NCBI GenBank assembly: GCA_034008185.1 | Contig: CM067082.1 | Coordinates: 9,284,984 to 9,348,983 of the forward strand | Origin: Gorsachius magnificus | Taxonomy: Eukaryota > Chordata > Aves > Pelecaniformes > Ardeidae | Reading direction: 5' to 3' | DNA: 64,000 nucleotides | Shown here: positions 29,401-44,400 of the stretch, piece after piece | Layout: each line of letters starts with the position of its first letter | Position numbering within the stretch: the first letter of the stretch is position 1 | Translations under genes and position numbers: made by a program | The notes under the pieces: generated by a model | Databases searched by the model: none | Seen by the model: only the letters and a program-made list of their open reading frames with translations | What the model was told of the DNA's origin: nothing

Positions 29401-32400
29401 TGTCCTAATGACCTCAGGGGGAGTTGATTAGCACATTCCACTTCTGAAAACAAGGTTAGCCATTTTAGTGGCCTAAATCTGAATTTGGAATAATTTGGAA
29501 TAAAATATTAAAAACCATTTCATTGACTTTGACCTGGATGGCATCCAGTTTTAAACACCTGACTTTCTTTTAAACAGAACACTTCCTTTACAGCCAGTGG
29601 AGAGAAAGAAAAGTACCTTCAGAATAGTCAACCAGAATTCTTAATGACCTCATAGTTGTGTCTATACATCTCTCTGCTGACTATAGAGGTAGCATAGGGT
29701 GACAACACGCCTTAACTTAGCCATCCCAAGTGAGTAAAATACATTTGACTTTCTAATGGTTTTCAAGTCATACACACTTTTAAAGATCTGATTTCCTCAG
29801 ACTGACAGAAATCCTTCTTGAGATGTCTTAAGTAGCTAAAATACTAAGGACAAGATAAGCAACCTCTATCCCCAACCAACCTTCCTCAAGTAGAAGACTT
29901 AAATTTGGGAGCAGAGAAGTTCAGGCATCCAAGAAAAGCAAAAGGCTAAGCTGCCCCAAAGTATCCACAGACATTATGTGCTTAACATGTGCATAATTTC
30001 AGTAATATTTAGGTTTCTAAGTCCCTTAGGTTTAAAAACTGAAACAACATACAAAAAAAAGTCACAAAGAGAAGTCAACCAACATTTTGGTTGGTCAAAA
30101 GGTGTTGATAAATGAGAAGTGACAGTTCCCTGGAGTTTTATCAGTTTGAATCTCAGGCTGGTGGAACTGCAGCCTCTTAACAATGCATTCTCATAGTTTT
30201 CTTAATAATTTCTGAGGTGTGGAGTGTGTCATTGGGCTGAACTCCTAGAAAAGGTTATGGCTACTCAAAAAGGTGCTAAAGTTGCATAAGATCTGCAAGG
30301 GCTTTTAAGGTGCCTTTCACAGCAAAAGAATGAAGGGAGACTGAAATTATTTTAATAATAAAAAGTGAAAAAATACCTGATAGCTGGGAGTCATTAAAAA
30401 AGCCAAATCCCGTGCAACAGGGGTCAGCATCACACCAACGCTCACACTCAAAGAAGCTGGGAAAGGAAAAACATCATTACACTTAGTATCATTAGTAATC
30501 TGTCTCTGTCATGGAGAAGGGAAGAGATGATATTGCATAGGGGAGAGGCGCCGAGAACCTGTAGATATGCCTTTCAAGGTAAGACTGCTTCATGGTTCTT
30601 TATACCTCATAGAAACTCCCATACTTTTTCCATTTTTAGATGAAATTACGTTTGATCATTATACATCTACCAGACTACATCTAATAATTTAGATTATTAT
30701 TTTCACATCTGCTGTAAAAATATCAGCCTAAATTAATTCGGTGTATTATTGCCAAGAGGTTTAACTGGCCAACCAGCAATTTAATACAGTATAAGTAATA
30801 ATTCACATATATATAATTACTAATTATATGCATTATTATTTATAACTCAATTATAAATTTCCTTTAAAACATGCTATTTTTTCTTCATTAAATACTCTCA
30901 AATAATGTTGTTCTTGGATCAATACGTCTGATCATCTTCTTCTGTGTAACAGGGCCTTGGTATTTCAGGAATGGTTAAAATTCCAGTAAAAACAAAGGAA
31001 CAGACATGTCCTACCCATCTGAAACAGCTTTCCTGCTCATGTCAGTCTTATTCCTCACCGAGATCCCTGTTACTTTCTGGAATGGTACACGCATGTAGAA
31101 GCTCTTCACAGAACTCTTTAGAGTGACTGGAAGGAAAAACAAAATTGGAAAAATCATCTTAACTTTGTAATTTACATATACTGGTCAAGTAATCACATGG
31201 TAAGGGTAAAGTTTTTGTTTCTATGCTACAATGATCTTGATGGATTAAAAGATAAGTTTATATTATCACAGTAAACTTTTGATGGTTAAGCCTGAAGATG
31301 AACAAAAAAACAACAAGTGAAGGCACTAAAAGCTGAGCAAAGTACATCGCCAAGGAAAGACTTCCAGCCCAGGGCTTCTGTTTCTGAGACCTATATTGAC
31401 TTTACTCCTTCCACAATTTCCAAAAACTGGGGGGAAACTCCAGATTGGAAGACTCCACTGTACTTATGTACACTGTACACATTCAACTTGTGCTGCACTT
31501 CGGGCTCCCCAAAAAGACCCAGTTTAATAGTTTAGTTCAGTGGACCTTTACATCTTTCACAGCAAAAGTACAGGTTCGTGCATAGTGATAACAGACGTGT
31601 TTGTCCAGCTTCCTCACATCATCCCTATGAGAAAATCATTGAACTTCCCAAGCATTCAAAGAGCAGAAGTTAACATCGACTATGTCTATGACTCTGGATT
31701 TGCTTAAAAAAAAAAAAGTTTAAAAATTACACTCAGTGACTTTCAATTTTTGCATTGCTTCACTACCATGGAAATTTTAATGGTACAAAATGGTACTGGT
31801 GACATCCCAATGACATTTCCATTTCACCAACATTATAAAAAGATCTAAGACCTGGTGTACAAAGTATTTGAGCTACCCTTGGACTCTGAATTGGGAACAA
31901 CTAAGGGGGAGAGTGGAACTCATGGTTAATATCTTGCCATTCTGAACTGAAAATGAAAAAAACCACACCCAGAACAGCATGACCTTCCCTTGCATCATCA
32001 CATTCCCAGGACTCATTCATATATTCAGACTTTTTATCTCAGAATCAAGAGCCAAAAAACCTGCTTGCATTACTGGGGTTAGAGCACACGTTATATATTC
32101 AAATCCCCAAACTCGCCTATTTTACGATACAATGTCTGTGGTTGCCAGGGTAGAGCAGTTTGACAGTTTTCTGGTATTTGATCGATGCTGCCATCACAAA
32201 TCTGTGCTTCTGGATAGAGGGTCACACGAAGTATTTGTCTGTAGTGTTTTGAAGATCTGCCATTCGACAAAACTCATCTTCTTGTACACAACCTAGGAAG
32301 CAAAGTCACTAAGAGTTACACACACATGAAGGTTTCTTCCCCTGTCTATTCCTCTTCATGTCTTCAGCACACTTAAAACTATCCAACAGCAAACAACTAA

Positions 32401-35400
32401 AAGTGAGAATTTCAATATTATCCTATTCAATATTATCCTGCAAGAGAAACAGGGACAGATTCTGTTTCTAGAGACACTGAAGAGCAGGTTTACCTGGAGA
32501 GCACAGAAAAGGAGCTACACCACAGCTAATTGGAAAGACACATTCCCCAGCTGTGACAAGCATAACCCCAGCATATTGGTGTCCCTCTAACATTGTGATT
32601 CATAAAGTTCTCTCTCTCTGTAGTAAATGTGACATACAAACTGTGCAATCATAAAAGAACTCTGCATCAGCCATGTGTCTCTTACTTTAAAGAACAAAAA
32701 GGACAATAAAGTCTACAATGTCTTAGGAAGTTTTTGCAAAAAAATATTTATGAAGTGTTCATACCTGACACAAAAATATAAATAACTTTTCTAGAATCAA
32801 CTGTTCACCCCATTTACTAGTAGCAATTTGCACTGAAATTTGCCCCAGGGTAATAATGCAGCTTCAGAAAAGAAACATCAAACCCATTTCTTAATCACTG
32901 TGGTAATGGCTTCTGTAAATATGCTTCATTTTAAACAGGCATAGCTCTGCTGACCTCTTACAGTGATGTCTATGCATGGTTTAGTACTCTCAGTTCGGCC
33001 TTCCTGGTAGTTAGAGCCAGAAACTCATCTCCCTTTATCACATCAAAATATACTTTATCATTAACCCCAAATATCTGTATTTTACCTTCTCCTTTTACCA
33101 CTATGTCATCTATCAATTTGGAGGGGTATCTTTCAAGAACAGCAGAGTACTGCCTAAGCTGTATGTTCTACTTCTCTTGACCATAACAGGGACACCCTGA
33201 TGGTGGATGATGGGTAACCTTTCTGCCACAGCAGACAAAAATTGTAAGGAAAAAACAGGTGGGCCCATTACCCACTTCCATGAAAATTTTGTGGGTTTTC
33301 CCTGAAAAAAATCTCTAAGTCCGGAGTTTCTACTCATCATAATTATAATAGCTACTAAAATATTTTAATTAATTATTATTCCCTACATAATAACAATCTC
33401 CAAGATGTCTTACGTGTGAGACACCAAAGCACGGCTTCATCTGCTGAGTACTTCTGCTTGAAGACCCAATAGTGCTGGTAAGGGAGAGAATAATTCTGGT
33501 CACTTTGTATCCGGCTGTTGTCCATTAGGTAGAAAAGATCCTTTGTGGAACCTGAGATTCAAACAAACACACAGACAAACTGCTCAAACCCACAAAAAAA
33601 CTTAACTATGATCTGGAATAAATTAAATGTATTTATATAGAAAATTCTGCCTTTCACAGTAAAACAGCTGCAACGATTTTGTAGGGCTAACATACACCAA
33701 AGGCTGCTTTTAGTGACAGAATTGTCCACCCAGTTGATGCCTGTGTAGGCAATGCCTCCTTGCCGAGCTGCACTGCACAACTCTGCATTGTCAGACTATT
33801 TCCACCACCCAAAAACTAAATGAAGATCACAGCTCCCAGAAATAAGAAGGTTCTCTCTACTCTGTCATGCAACACATCAGCCTAATAGTGAAGTACGATG
33901 CCTCAGAGGATGTTTACAATACCTTAATCAATCTAGTTTTATTAATCCAAAACACAGCATTTTCCTTATATTCCCTTGGGAAGCTTTTATACCTCTCTGT
34001 TAAAAGTTTTCTTAACAAGCTTAGTACCTATTTCAGCCATTTAACCTTATTTCTCCTGGTTTATGCTCCCACAGACCACATTAAATAATTCCTTTCTGTC
34101 ACCTGCCTGTGATCTTTAGATGTGCATGCAATGCTTTATTATCTCCTGAGCTCCTTCTGAAACAATCACAGCTATTTCAGGCTGTTTCCAAATTAATCCC
34201 TTTAAATAAGGTTCCAAGTAAAATATTGAAAGAGACGGACAGTCTTCACTGATCTCTTACAAATTTCTTCATAAACACCTTTTTATTTGTCAAGTGCCAT
34301 AAGCAGGTCTCATCCCTGATTATTCCAACATTGTGAGAGATTCTGTTATTACTGAAACAGCCAGACAAAAATGAAAATAAGAACGTAAAGACGTGACGAT
34401 GATTGCAGCTGAAATGCTGAAGCACATACTGACATGCTGGGACAGTGCTGTAGCCTTGAATTTTAAATCAGAAAATAGAAAAGATGTGTTACTATGTGCT
34501 TTAAAGATGATCAGCAAGTAATAAAAGCTCTGTAGATATTTTCTCAGATGTATCCATAACTTTTTAACAAGGTGACTTATAAGTCTTGAGAGTTAACAAG
34601 ATTTAACTTCAACCTCCAGTTTCTCTTGAAACAATTTGTGTCATGACTAAGAGTAAAGGATGGGGGAAAAAGCTGCATTCCTTGCATAACTTCAGGTTTT
34701 AATGATATCATCAGCCACAGCAAGGTGAATAGAGAACCCCCAGGGCTTCACTCATGCCTTGGCAGGTAAATGCAAGAGAATTTCACCCCATGTATTAAGT
34801 GTAGTTTTTTCTCATTTTTAAGTCTAGACTTTAAGATATGACTAACTGTATACGAGCACCACTAGCTAAATGGGAATTTTAGTTTACCTTCCACTCAAAC
34901 TAGATAAGCAAAATCAGCAATTCACCTTGTGTTAGGATTTTACACGTATTAAATCACATGCTCAGGTATTCATCAAGGCTCCTCAGCAGAGATTACAGTT
35001 CATTAGAGATGAACCACAGTGCTCTCAACAGGCTCCACTGCTCTCTTTCTCTTAGGATTATGGTGCTGAAGGCCCAAAGGAAATCTAGTAACTTAATACA
35101 AATTATTTTGGACATATAAATGACTTAGTATAATGAAGAGAAGACCCTGGAATAACAAAGGAGCTAGAGTACTTCACAGGTCCCTCACTGTCATCATGTG
35201 TGGGAGAAACACTTGTGATTGCAGTTGTATCCTCTTAGCATCACATTTACGGTCTTATTGTCAGTAACAGTAAATATGCCCCAGCACCCAGGCTAAGGAT
35301 TTGATTCCAAAAGGGTTGTCAGGCTCTGGAATGGGCTGCCCAGGGAGGTGGTAGAGTCCTCATCCCTGGAGGTATTTAAAAGAAGGATCGATGAGGTGCT

Positions 35401-38400
35401 TAGGGACATGGTTTAGTGGTGGGATGGCAGGGTTAGGTTAACGGTTGGACTCGATGATCTTAAAGGTCTTTTCCAACCAAAGTGATTCTATGATTCTATG
35501 ATTCCTGGGTTTATGCAAAATTTTTTTCTCAGTCACATAATATTTCCTGGGTCTTTACAGTTCAGTACTGCTGAAAGAACAAGCTTTCACAGAACATTTT
35601 AACACTTTCATTTCCAACCTGGCCTGGGAAGGTAAAAAATCAGAAGGACAGGATGACCTTCCAGGAGGCTCACATTTTTAACACCTTTCTCAAAACTTGT
35701 ATCGTATTCCCTACCTAAGAGAAATCCTCGGGACTTCACAATACTTACATCATGACAATACATATGTGGCAAGACATGATATTTTCTGGTTAAATTCTGC
35801 ACCTCCTTCTGCCATCTTCTGCTACCACGTCTGTCCACCCTTAGTACAATACCTGATAGCTTTAGATCATTCTCTGTCTTCAAAGCAGTAGCATCACACT
35901 CTGAGGTTTTAGTTTGGGTAACCATATCGGAGCCTGGAATGCAACAGGAACAAAAGAGCATAGTAATTCGCTTTATCTTTCTTCCACAAGACTAGATGAT
36001 TCTTAGTTCCTTACATTTAGCAAATATTTCAAAGCATACCATTTAGGAAAACTCCTTAGGTAGTTCCACCAACTGATGAATAAAAAAAATGAGTAAAATC
36101 ACCTATGTATAACTCTGGGGAAAGCTTAAACCAAAACTCGCTCTTTGGAGGATAAAAGCGAACGTCATATCCACAACTGCTATGCATTCAGCATTAGTGC
36201 TCTAGAGGCTGTGTGCATTTATAAAGCAGTATCACAAATCATCTGTGCAGGTCCTGCTGCATAAGTTGTGGCATTCAGAAAGCAAAATTGAAAAAAAAAC
36301 CACATATATAGTTATCACATTAATAAAAGTAACTCATCTAGTTATGTATAATGTGCCAAATTACTATGGTGCCTGGACACTGGGGACAAAGACAAGCGCC
36401 TCCATGATACCATTTTTCACAGGTATTGCAAGTTGTAAAGCACATTTTCAGACACAAAAATTTACCCAAATTTCATGAAATTGACAGTAGCAGAATTACT
36501 CCAGATTAGATTCCCCCCTGCCAGAAGAGACTTTCAAGTAGTGTCTCAATTTGGACGGTACAAAATAAAGTGAAAATGACACTTCCATTATAGAATGCGC
36601 ATCTTCCACTGCCTACAGCTCTTCACAAGCTTTTATAACAACTTCTGTGAGATAACTCACCTCTCCACAGATAAACTTGCTGAAAGGTAGTAAAATTTCT
36701 TTCTGCCTCTTCTGCCAACTCAGAAGCTAATAAAGAAAAATGTTTGTTAGAATAGCTGCTCAAATTAAACAGGTAGTATTGAAATGCTCAGAAATCGCAT
36801 CAAAAACACATCACTAGACTATGCATCACCTTATTTACAAGACCCTAAGGAAGAAGGATCCAGGTGTCCTGGGGATAGTCTGGGTCTGGGGTGCCAAGGC
36901 TTTACTCTATTTTCCATCATTGCTTTTTCTGTGCCACTCTGGGCATCTGTTTGCATTTGCTCCAGAGTTTACTTTTCTTTCAGATTATTGGCTTGAATCT
37001 GACTAAACTAAATATTGGAAGTATTACAGGGTAACATACTAAAACCAGCGCATTCTTGACTTTCATTAATGGTCACACAGTAAAGTATGAGATGTCCATC
37101 TACCTAACAATGCGTCCAGTCAGGGAGTTGTTCTTCTCTTGTGACTGTACAGAGTAGGGCCAGCTGTGACAGGACAAGGGGTAATGGCTTTAAACTAAAA
37201 CAGGGTAGGTTTAGACTGGATATAAGGAAGAAATTCTTTACCATGAGGGTGCTGAAACACTGGAAGGGGTTGCCCAGAGAGGTAGTGGAGGCCCCATCCC
37301 TGGAAACATTCAAGGACAGGTTGGACAGGGCTCTGAGCAACCTGATCTAGTTAGTGGTGTCCCTGCTCACTGCAGGGGGGTTGGACTGGATGACCTCTAG
37401 GGGTCCCTTCCAACCCAAAACATTCTATGATTCTATGAATTTATTTAAAAAAAAAAAAGCACTGAAGTACCAGAGTGGGCTGGTGAAAAAGGCAGAGTCT
37501 ACAGAAGAACTGATAAAAAGTAATGTAAATTGAGATAATTCATTGACATACTTCCACTGAATACTTGTCCTCCAAGGGTGAAGGAAAACATCTTCTCTTG
37601 TTCGTCATAGCTCACACCTTTACATATCCCACCTATGCCAGATGTCGGTGTTGAACTCCAGCCATTTGCACTGCAGATCAGCACATCCGGGTCGCTCATC
37701 AGACTACACACAATGGTACCTAGGTTCAGGCAAAGAGAGAGTTATGTCACTCCAATAAAGCTTTGCACCTGCACAGGGCTTTTCACTCAAGCATCCCAAT
37801 ACTTTCTTTAAATGTCAGTTGAACCTCTGTCACTGAGATAGATACCCTTTAGCATTGCTTACCCACCCCCAAAGAAAAAAAAAAAAAAAGAAAATCAGAG
37901 CCATATGTTCAATTTGGAGTATCAAGGCTAGCTATTCATACCTAAACCAAACATTTGCAGCCTGCTTTTCAGAGATTTCAAGCACATAATATCACCACCT
38001 AATAAAATACTACGATTATCTGATAATACCCAACAGTGTTCTCGGCACTTTATAGCGCCACGGAGACATATTCAATCCTTTGGCGGTCTCACAATCTCTC
38101 AGGCTCTGAACCAAGAAAGCACTTATGTTTTTATTGGGATGTTTTCCTGGATTGGTGCCTGATTTCAGTCAGGCCAGGCCTGAGCCTCCCCTAGCATCGT
38201 GGCGTGAGTCGGGGGGACCAGCACGCCTAAGGCCAGGTGTTCTGGAGTCAGTCTGTTACCATAACGGCCAGACAATACTCAGCTCTCGCTTTGTACTTGC
38301 TGTCACAGCTCAGGCATTTCTATGGTCTTACAATGCCCTCTCCGATTTTTTTAAATTTTTTTTTAATTGACTGCATATATGAGATACTGAATGTGCTACT

Positions 38401-41400
38401 TTTTTTTTCTTTTTCTTAACAAAATGCTAGACCAAATAATGCATTTACCTGTATTGTTGATCTAAATAGGTTACTCCAAGTAAACAGAGAGCTCTACAAC
38501 ATTCACCTTCTCCACACTCCCCTCTAAGCTCACAACTATGGGGAACCCAAACATTTGATGGTAAATATAGAGAGAAATGGACTTTACAAGATCACCTAGA
38601 ATATTCTGATGCAAAAAATATGAGATGTCAAAATAGAAAATAACTGCCTGGAAACACCTGCTTGACAATTTCTACAGCAAGTGGAAAGTTTTCTCAAATC
38701 CAGGATCAGTTTCCACGCAAAACTAGAGAAGTGCTTGCCACATAGCAGCCAGTAGCACATGCCTGGATTTGTAAGAGCCCATCTTTAAAAACTTGAGACA
38801 TTTCAATTAGAACTTCATGTTTCCTATAGAAATGCACCTCCAATGGGAAAGGTGATCCCATGTGAGCTCAAAAAGAAACTACAAAAAGTAGGCAGTGACA
38901 TTAAGTGCTTAAATTTGCTGCGGAAATCTGAGCTCTGCCTAGGTCCCAACTCTGCCAGACTCTGTCCATCCCACTCCCACTTGCTTTCCTAGCTAGATAC
39001 CCAGATTTAGGAGATTATAGCATTCCTTCATCCAATAACATAACATAATGTCCTGCTTAGGATCCTCTTTTCCTGCTCCAAAAAGGGAGATGATTTACAT
39101 TTTTGCTACAAGCACTCTAGAGGCACTGTCTTAATTCCCCCAACAGCTGAAAGGCACCAACTTGTGGCAACAGAGCTGCATCACGCAAGGAGAGAGGCTG
39201 TTTCAGTATGATTTATCCTGTCGGATGCAGATGTCTAAAGCACATCAAAAGAATTGCCCTTTCAAAATGTCCATTTCTCTCCAAGAGCAGCTTTTATCTC
39301 TACTGCTCCAGGCCAAGCCTTGGGTAGTACTCAAATTCTGCCTACACCAAAAAATGTCAGTGATGTAGAGGCATGCTGCTGACACTCTGGTATGATGTGG
39401 AGGCACATGTACTGTGTCCAAAAATGAATTCTACCCAGTTAGCATTGGTTTTCTACTGCATAATTTTTTATTTTGCAGTTAGACAATACCTCTGTCCAGC
39501 ACAATCTGACTCAAGATGAAACCATCACAGCAAGAGTCCCTGCTGCAAGTCTGCCGGCAGAAGAGCTGAGCATCAGTCGGAGATGTGCTAGCTGCTGAGA
39601 GCACCACGGAGCGATACACACCCGAAAGCACATTCTGAAAGCTGGTCCTTTCAAAGGTCTTGAGTCCAGATGAGTTAAACTCTGGTCCTGGGTAGACAGA
39701 ACAGGAAAGAAATGTTCAAAAGAGCTCACGAGGAGACAAGATGCTTTCAGATTGCCTGCAGACTGGAGCTGGTTGAAAGTTTTATGATTAAAAACTCAGC
39801 CTTTAAAGTCCTTTTCTGGGCAAATGGTTTGGTGCAATTATACCTGGGTAGTTGGTCAGAATGTACTGCCAGGGTAGGAAAAACAGCCCACTGTACCAGC
39901 AAAGGGCTCCTAGATCGATGTATGCAGTAAGGTTAGTAATATTCCACTGTCGAGCACTACACTAATAACTCCCAGGTATAAATGAAACAAATTTATCTCA
40001 TTAAAAAAAGTAAAATGTTTAATTTGGCCAGCATAACTGCATCTGCAATAAAGGCTTCTGCTGACTAGACACATATGCAAGAGGACACGACTCATATAAT
40101 CCTGGATCTAATTAGCAATATCAACAGAAATCTAGGGTAGATCTAGTGTGAACAAGATTACGTTGATTGCAACAAGCTCAGGGGTCTTTTTTCAGGTGAG
40201 ACTTAGCTCTTTATTTTTATTATTATTAATAAATGGTGACTCAGAGGTTTGGATAGAAGTAAAAAAAAACCAATGACAGAAGAGAGTTTTGACTCAAGCC
40301 CTGCAGCTTTCTGCATTTTGTTGTCTTGTTTCAAATTTGGCATGAGGCTTAAAGTTGGACATATGCTGGATGGAACATGCAGTGGTATCAATCACACTTA
40401 GGCCAAAAATATGTGGCTTGTACATTCATTAGATCTGTTGAATCACTTTGGGATTCACTGGACAGCAGGTTATTTCTCAGCTGGTATATTAGTAGGATAA
40501 TTTGCAGTCAAAATTAACACAAACCATTAAATTATGTACAAGCTAGTCATTAATAATGCCTCACATAGTCAAATAATGAACTGTTTAATAAAAAGAAATC
40601 ATAATACAACAGAACAGACTAGAGGATCGTACACTGGATCAAATCTGAGCTTTTGTGGGACTATCAGCCATCACAACACCTTACAAAAGCTGTGTTCCTA
40701 ATTTCTAGGGAACAAGACATGAATGGAAGATTTGCTGAGGTTTCTGGGCTATCACTAAATGTTAAGCTCTGGAACGTATTATGCCTTCTTGAACAAAAAT
40801 GCTCCCCTGCATTTAGTCATGATCCTATATAGAACTACAAGTTTGGGCACAGCATCCTAATGTTAGATGAGTGATTTGCATCTGGTACCTCTCTTCAAAT
40901 AGACCATCACTGCATCTCCCTCTGGATTCCTGACGTGAAGCAGGCAGCTGAGACGACTGATGCTGGTGGCAGCAGGGTTCCCCAAAACACCTTGTGCCTG
41001 AGACAGAAAACAGGCATGCACAATAAATACAACCTAATTGTTTTCCTCTCCTAAACCCCATTTTCCTTATTCAGAAACTCAAAGGGAGGAATTGGCACAC
41101 ATGGCTTATATCCATTGCAGCTCCACATGGCCTGGTGCGGACATTTTTTATTCTATCAAACAGATCTCAGCTCTTCGGTGCCACTTTGCTGTGTCTAGAA
41201 GTAGTGAATAGGAAGCTGTTACAGCACTGAAGAGCACGTGATTCAAACCCTGGGCTAGAGGAAGGGACTGAGAAATGATGACTGTTTCAGGTGACCTGAG
41301 TACTGACCTGGATACTTCTAGTTTGGACTGTTCAGACAAACTCCCCCTTACAAGGTAGCCTGATTTCTAGACTACAGGAGCTCAGCATGTTTTACTCAGG

Positions 41401-44400
41401 AGTTTTGTGTAACATTTCAACCAAACACTGAGGCACTTAGAAGTCAGTTTTGGGAACATTTGGGTGTAGCTTCTTCACCAACCTGCAGGAATTTATTACT
41501 TCCATAGGGAAGAGCAATGAGCAAGGGGTCAGGTAACAGCCTGCCTTTCTTCTGCGATGCCTTTTACTTACATCAAATCTACAGTATTCTGATAAACACA
41601 TATTTTTAAATATGAACATTTTTACCAAACCAGAGGCGGTGCAGTTGAAGTTGTCTTCAGCAGCACTGTATAATTCACACAGAACTTCAGCACCAGCAGG
41701 AGTTACAGTGGCAAAACCGCACGCATCTTCCCTCTCACAGCCTGAAAAACAGAAAAGAAACTTTAGGTTTCCTAGCGTTTCATGTGCAAAATTTCTCCTA
41801 CAAATCCCACTGCTTACTGCCTCTACCTAGTCCTTCACATACCTCTATCAGACTGCAAACACACTAATGTCATTAGCCAGATGAACTTTACTATTCATTT
41901 TTTAGTAGGGGGTTGGGTTTTTATATTAAGTTAATGCAAAAAGTTGTTTGGATGTTCATCACCTGATGATACAAACAGCTGAGTTAGATCTAACCACCCA
42001 CCCAAATATTTAATGTCTGCTGGATAACTTTGCCTGAGGCAAAATTTCACCTCCTATTCTAGGATCGGAGCTGTGGGACCAAGTTAGTGCTCACTTACAC
42101 TGGCCAGGTGATTGCTCCAGAGGCAGCTGGCACAATTGAAGAATTTGATGTTTCCCTCTTCCTTATCAGTCTACTATTTGTCACAGCCTGTTTGCCATGG
42201 GGTTACTGTGTCAGGCAGATGTGACGGGCTGGCAAAGTGGTTCAATGTTTCCAAATGTCTTCAGTAGAAAATCAACTGGCTTAGAATAAAACATCATCAG
42301 AAAGGGAAGCTAAGCTGTCTGACTTTGTCACGAAGCAGAGAGGGAAGGGTTAACCCTTACTCTTCAGGGAGCACCTCAACAGTAATATTTTGTAGTAGCG
42401 CTGCCATTTGACAGTGGATGTAACTTATAATGAAAACACAGGCTATGCGCACTGAATCAGACAGCTTGTCTAAGAGGCATCTTTCCTCCCTAAATTCTTT
42501 CCCACAGTCCTCTCAGCTCAGTGCCTTGCTTTTGAAGGTCTTCAGTTTCAGAGAAAGGTGCAAAAAATCTTGCAGTGTACAGCCAGGGGATGGTCTGCCA
42601 CAGGAAAATCATTCTAGCAACCATATAAGGCTTCACAGATTCATCTCTTAGCATGAGATGACTGTTCCAGCTAGACCAGGGTATGTGACACAAAGTCACT
42701 GACTGTCAGACTTCAGTGATGTCTACCATACAAACAGGCCATCTGTGTTATTGCTGCCAGGATGTTTTTATTTTGAACATAACTCCTCTGCCTCTCTTCG
42801 CAAGGCTGAGGATTAAGACACACAAGGCAAGGCATTCATTCAAAGCACCCTGAAAGCAGTGCAGTGATTCCCCTTGGTTTTAGAGGACTTTGAATCAATA
42901 TGAACCAGCCAACATGATGTATCCAGATGTAATATAGTATATACACTGTAAGGCTCAGCAGAGTATTATCTCTGCACTCCTTATACTATGCTTCTAATGT
43001 AAGCAAGGATGATTATTCATCTTTTAGGTGCCAACCAGGTAATTTGGGAAGAGGTGAAAGATTGGTTTTCACACGTCCTGAACACCTAATCCTTCTTTTG
43101 TCTGCACATCTGAAAAGTCTGATGAATGTTTCCTGGTCTGAATCTCAGTTCTCACCCATACTTCACACTGCACCAACTGGCTTTAAAGTCAGACGACTTG
43201 TTTAACGTGGTACGTAAAGTCAGAAGTCTTCTTTCTGAAAGAAAGACCGATCTCTTCCCTGAACCAAGATCACCAAAAGTTGTCAATATCTTGCAATGAG
43301 TTGGTGCTGAACTGCAAAACATAGTTTGCCTAGGAACTTAACTATAAACTCAACATATGAAAAGATTATTATTTTCCATGATGATTAGCGTCATCTCTAC
43401 AGATTTTCTGAGAGTTTTCCTCACCTGAAATGCACTGAAAAGTTGGACTTTGCAGGTCTCCCCCAAATGTCTGAGACTGAAGAATCTGAGCTTCTTCTGA
43501 CCCATAAATCAGTCTGGAGGCAGGAATCCTCTCAAATTTTCTGAGCACTAAAAAAACCCAAAACAAATCAACCAGGTACTATTATTAGTTCCCACACTGC
43601 AATGAGACAAAGTGACTTCAGGTAGAAATAAAAATTCACATGTTCTGTAGAGAAAAAGGGTTGCTCGTCAAATGATGTACCATAACTGCACATGTAACGC
43701 AGGAGACAGCTGGACTGAGGATATAATTTCTATTCTGAAAGAAAAGAAAGCATCACAAGATCTTCTAAAAACAGTTATCCAGGAGCAGGCTGAGAGTTTA
43801 TGTTCAAGAGAGATTTCTCTTCCAGCAGCAGACTGGCCATCACCCATTACTTGTTCATGGCGCAGAACCAACTATTGAGTCAACAGGGGAACCAACTTTC
43901 TGCAAAACAGCCACTGAAACAAGAGCCAGCTCCAACAGGACTTGGCTAAAAAGGAAATCCAGGAGACCTATTACTTGTGTATAGGAGCACAACACCACTG
44001 ACTTCGGGCTCAGGGATTTATCCAAGGCATGTCCTGCATGCTCCTTTTTGACTCCTTCATTCAACCTTTAACTCCAGACTGTCACTTTACTTACCAAACC
44101 CTTTTATCTACTCTCTCTGAATTGGACCCACTGCACCTGAGTGTGAGGAAGTGTGACAAGCAGCACTGTTCACAAACTGGGAAAAGCTCATGGGGTCTGG
44201 AGATGCAAAACCCAAAGGTCACTAAATGGAGGGAGGAATCCAATTTAAGTTGCAGAAGGTTTGGCCATGGCTGTGCCCTGAAGATGAAGGGACACACAGT
44301 GGCACCACCACTACGCTCCTCAGCTCGCTACTACCTGTATTACAAAGGTTGTTCGGTACAGCGTGTCCACCAGTTGATATACTAATATCTGTCATTGAAC

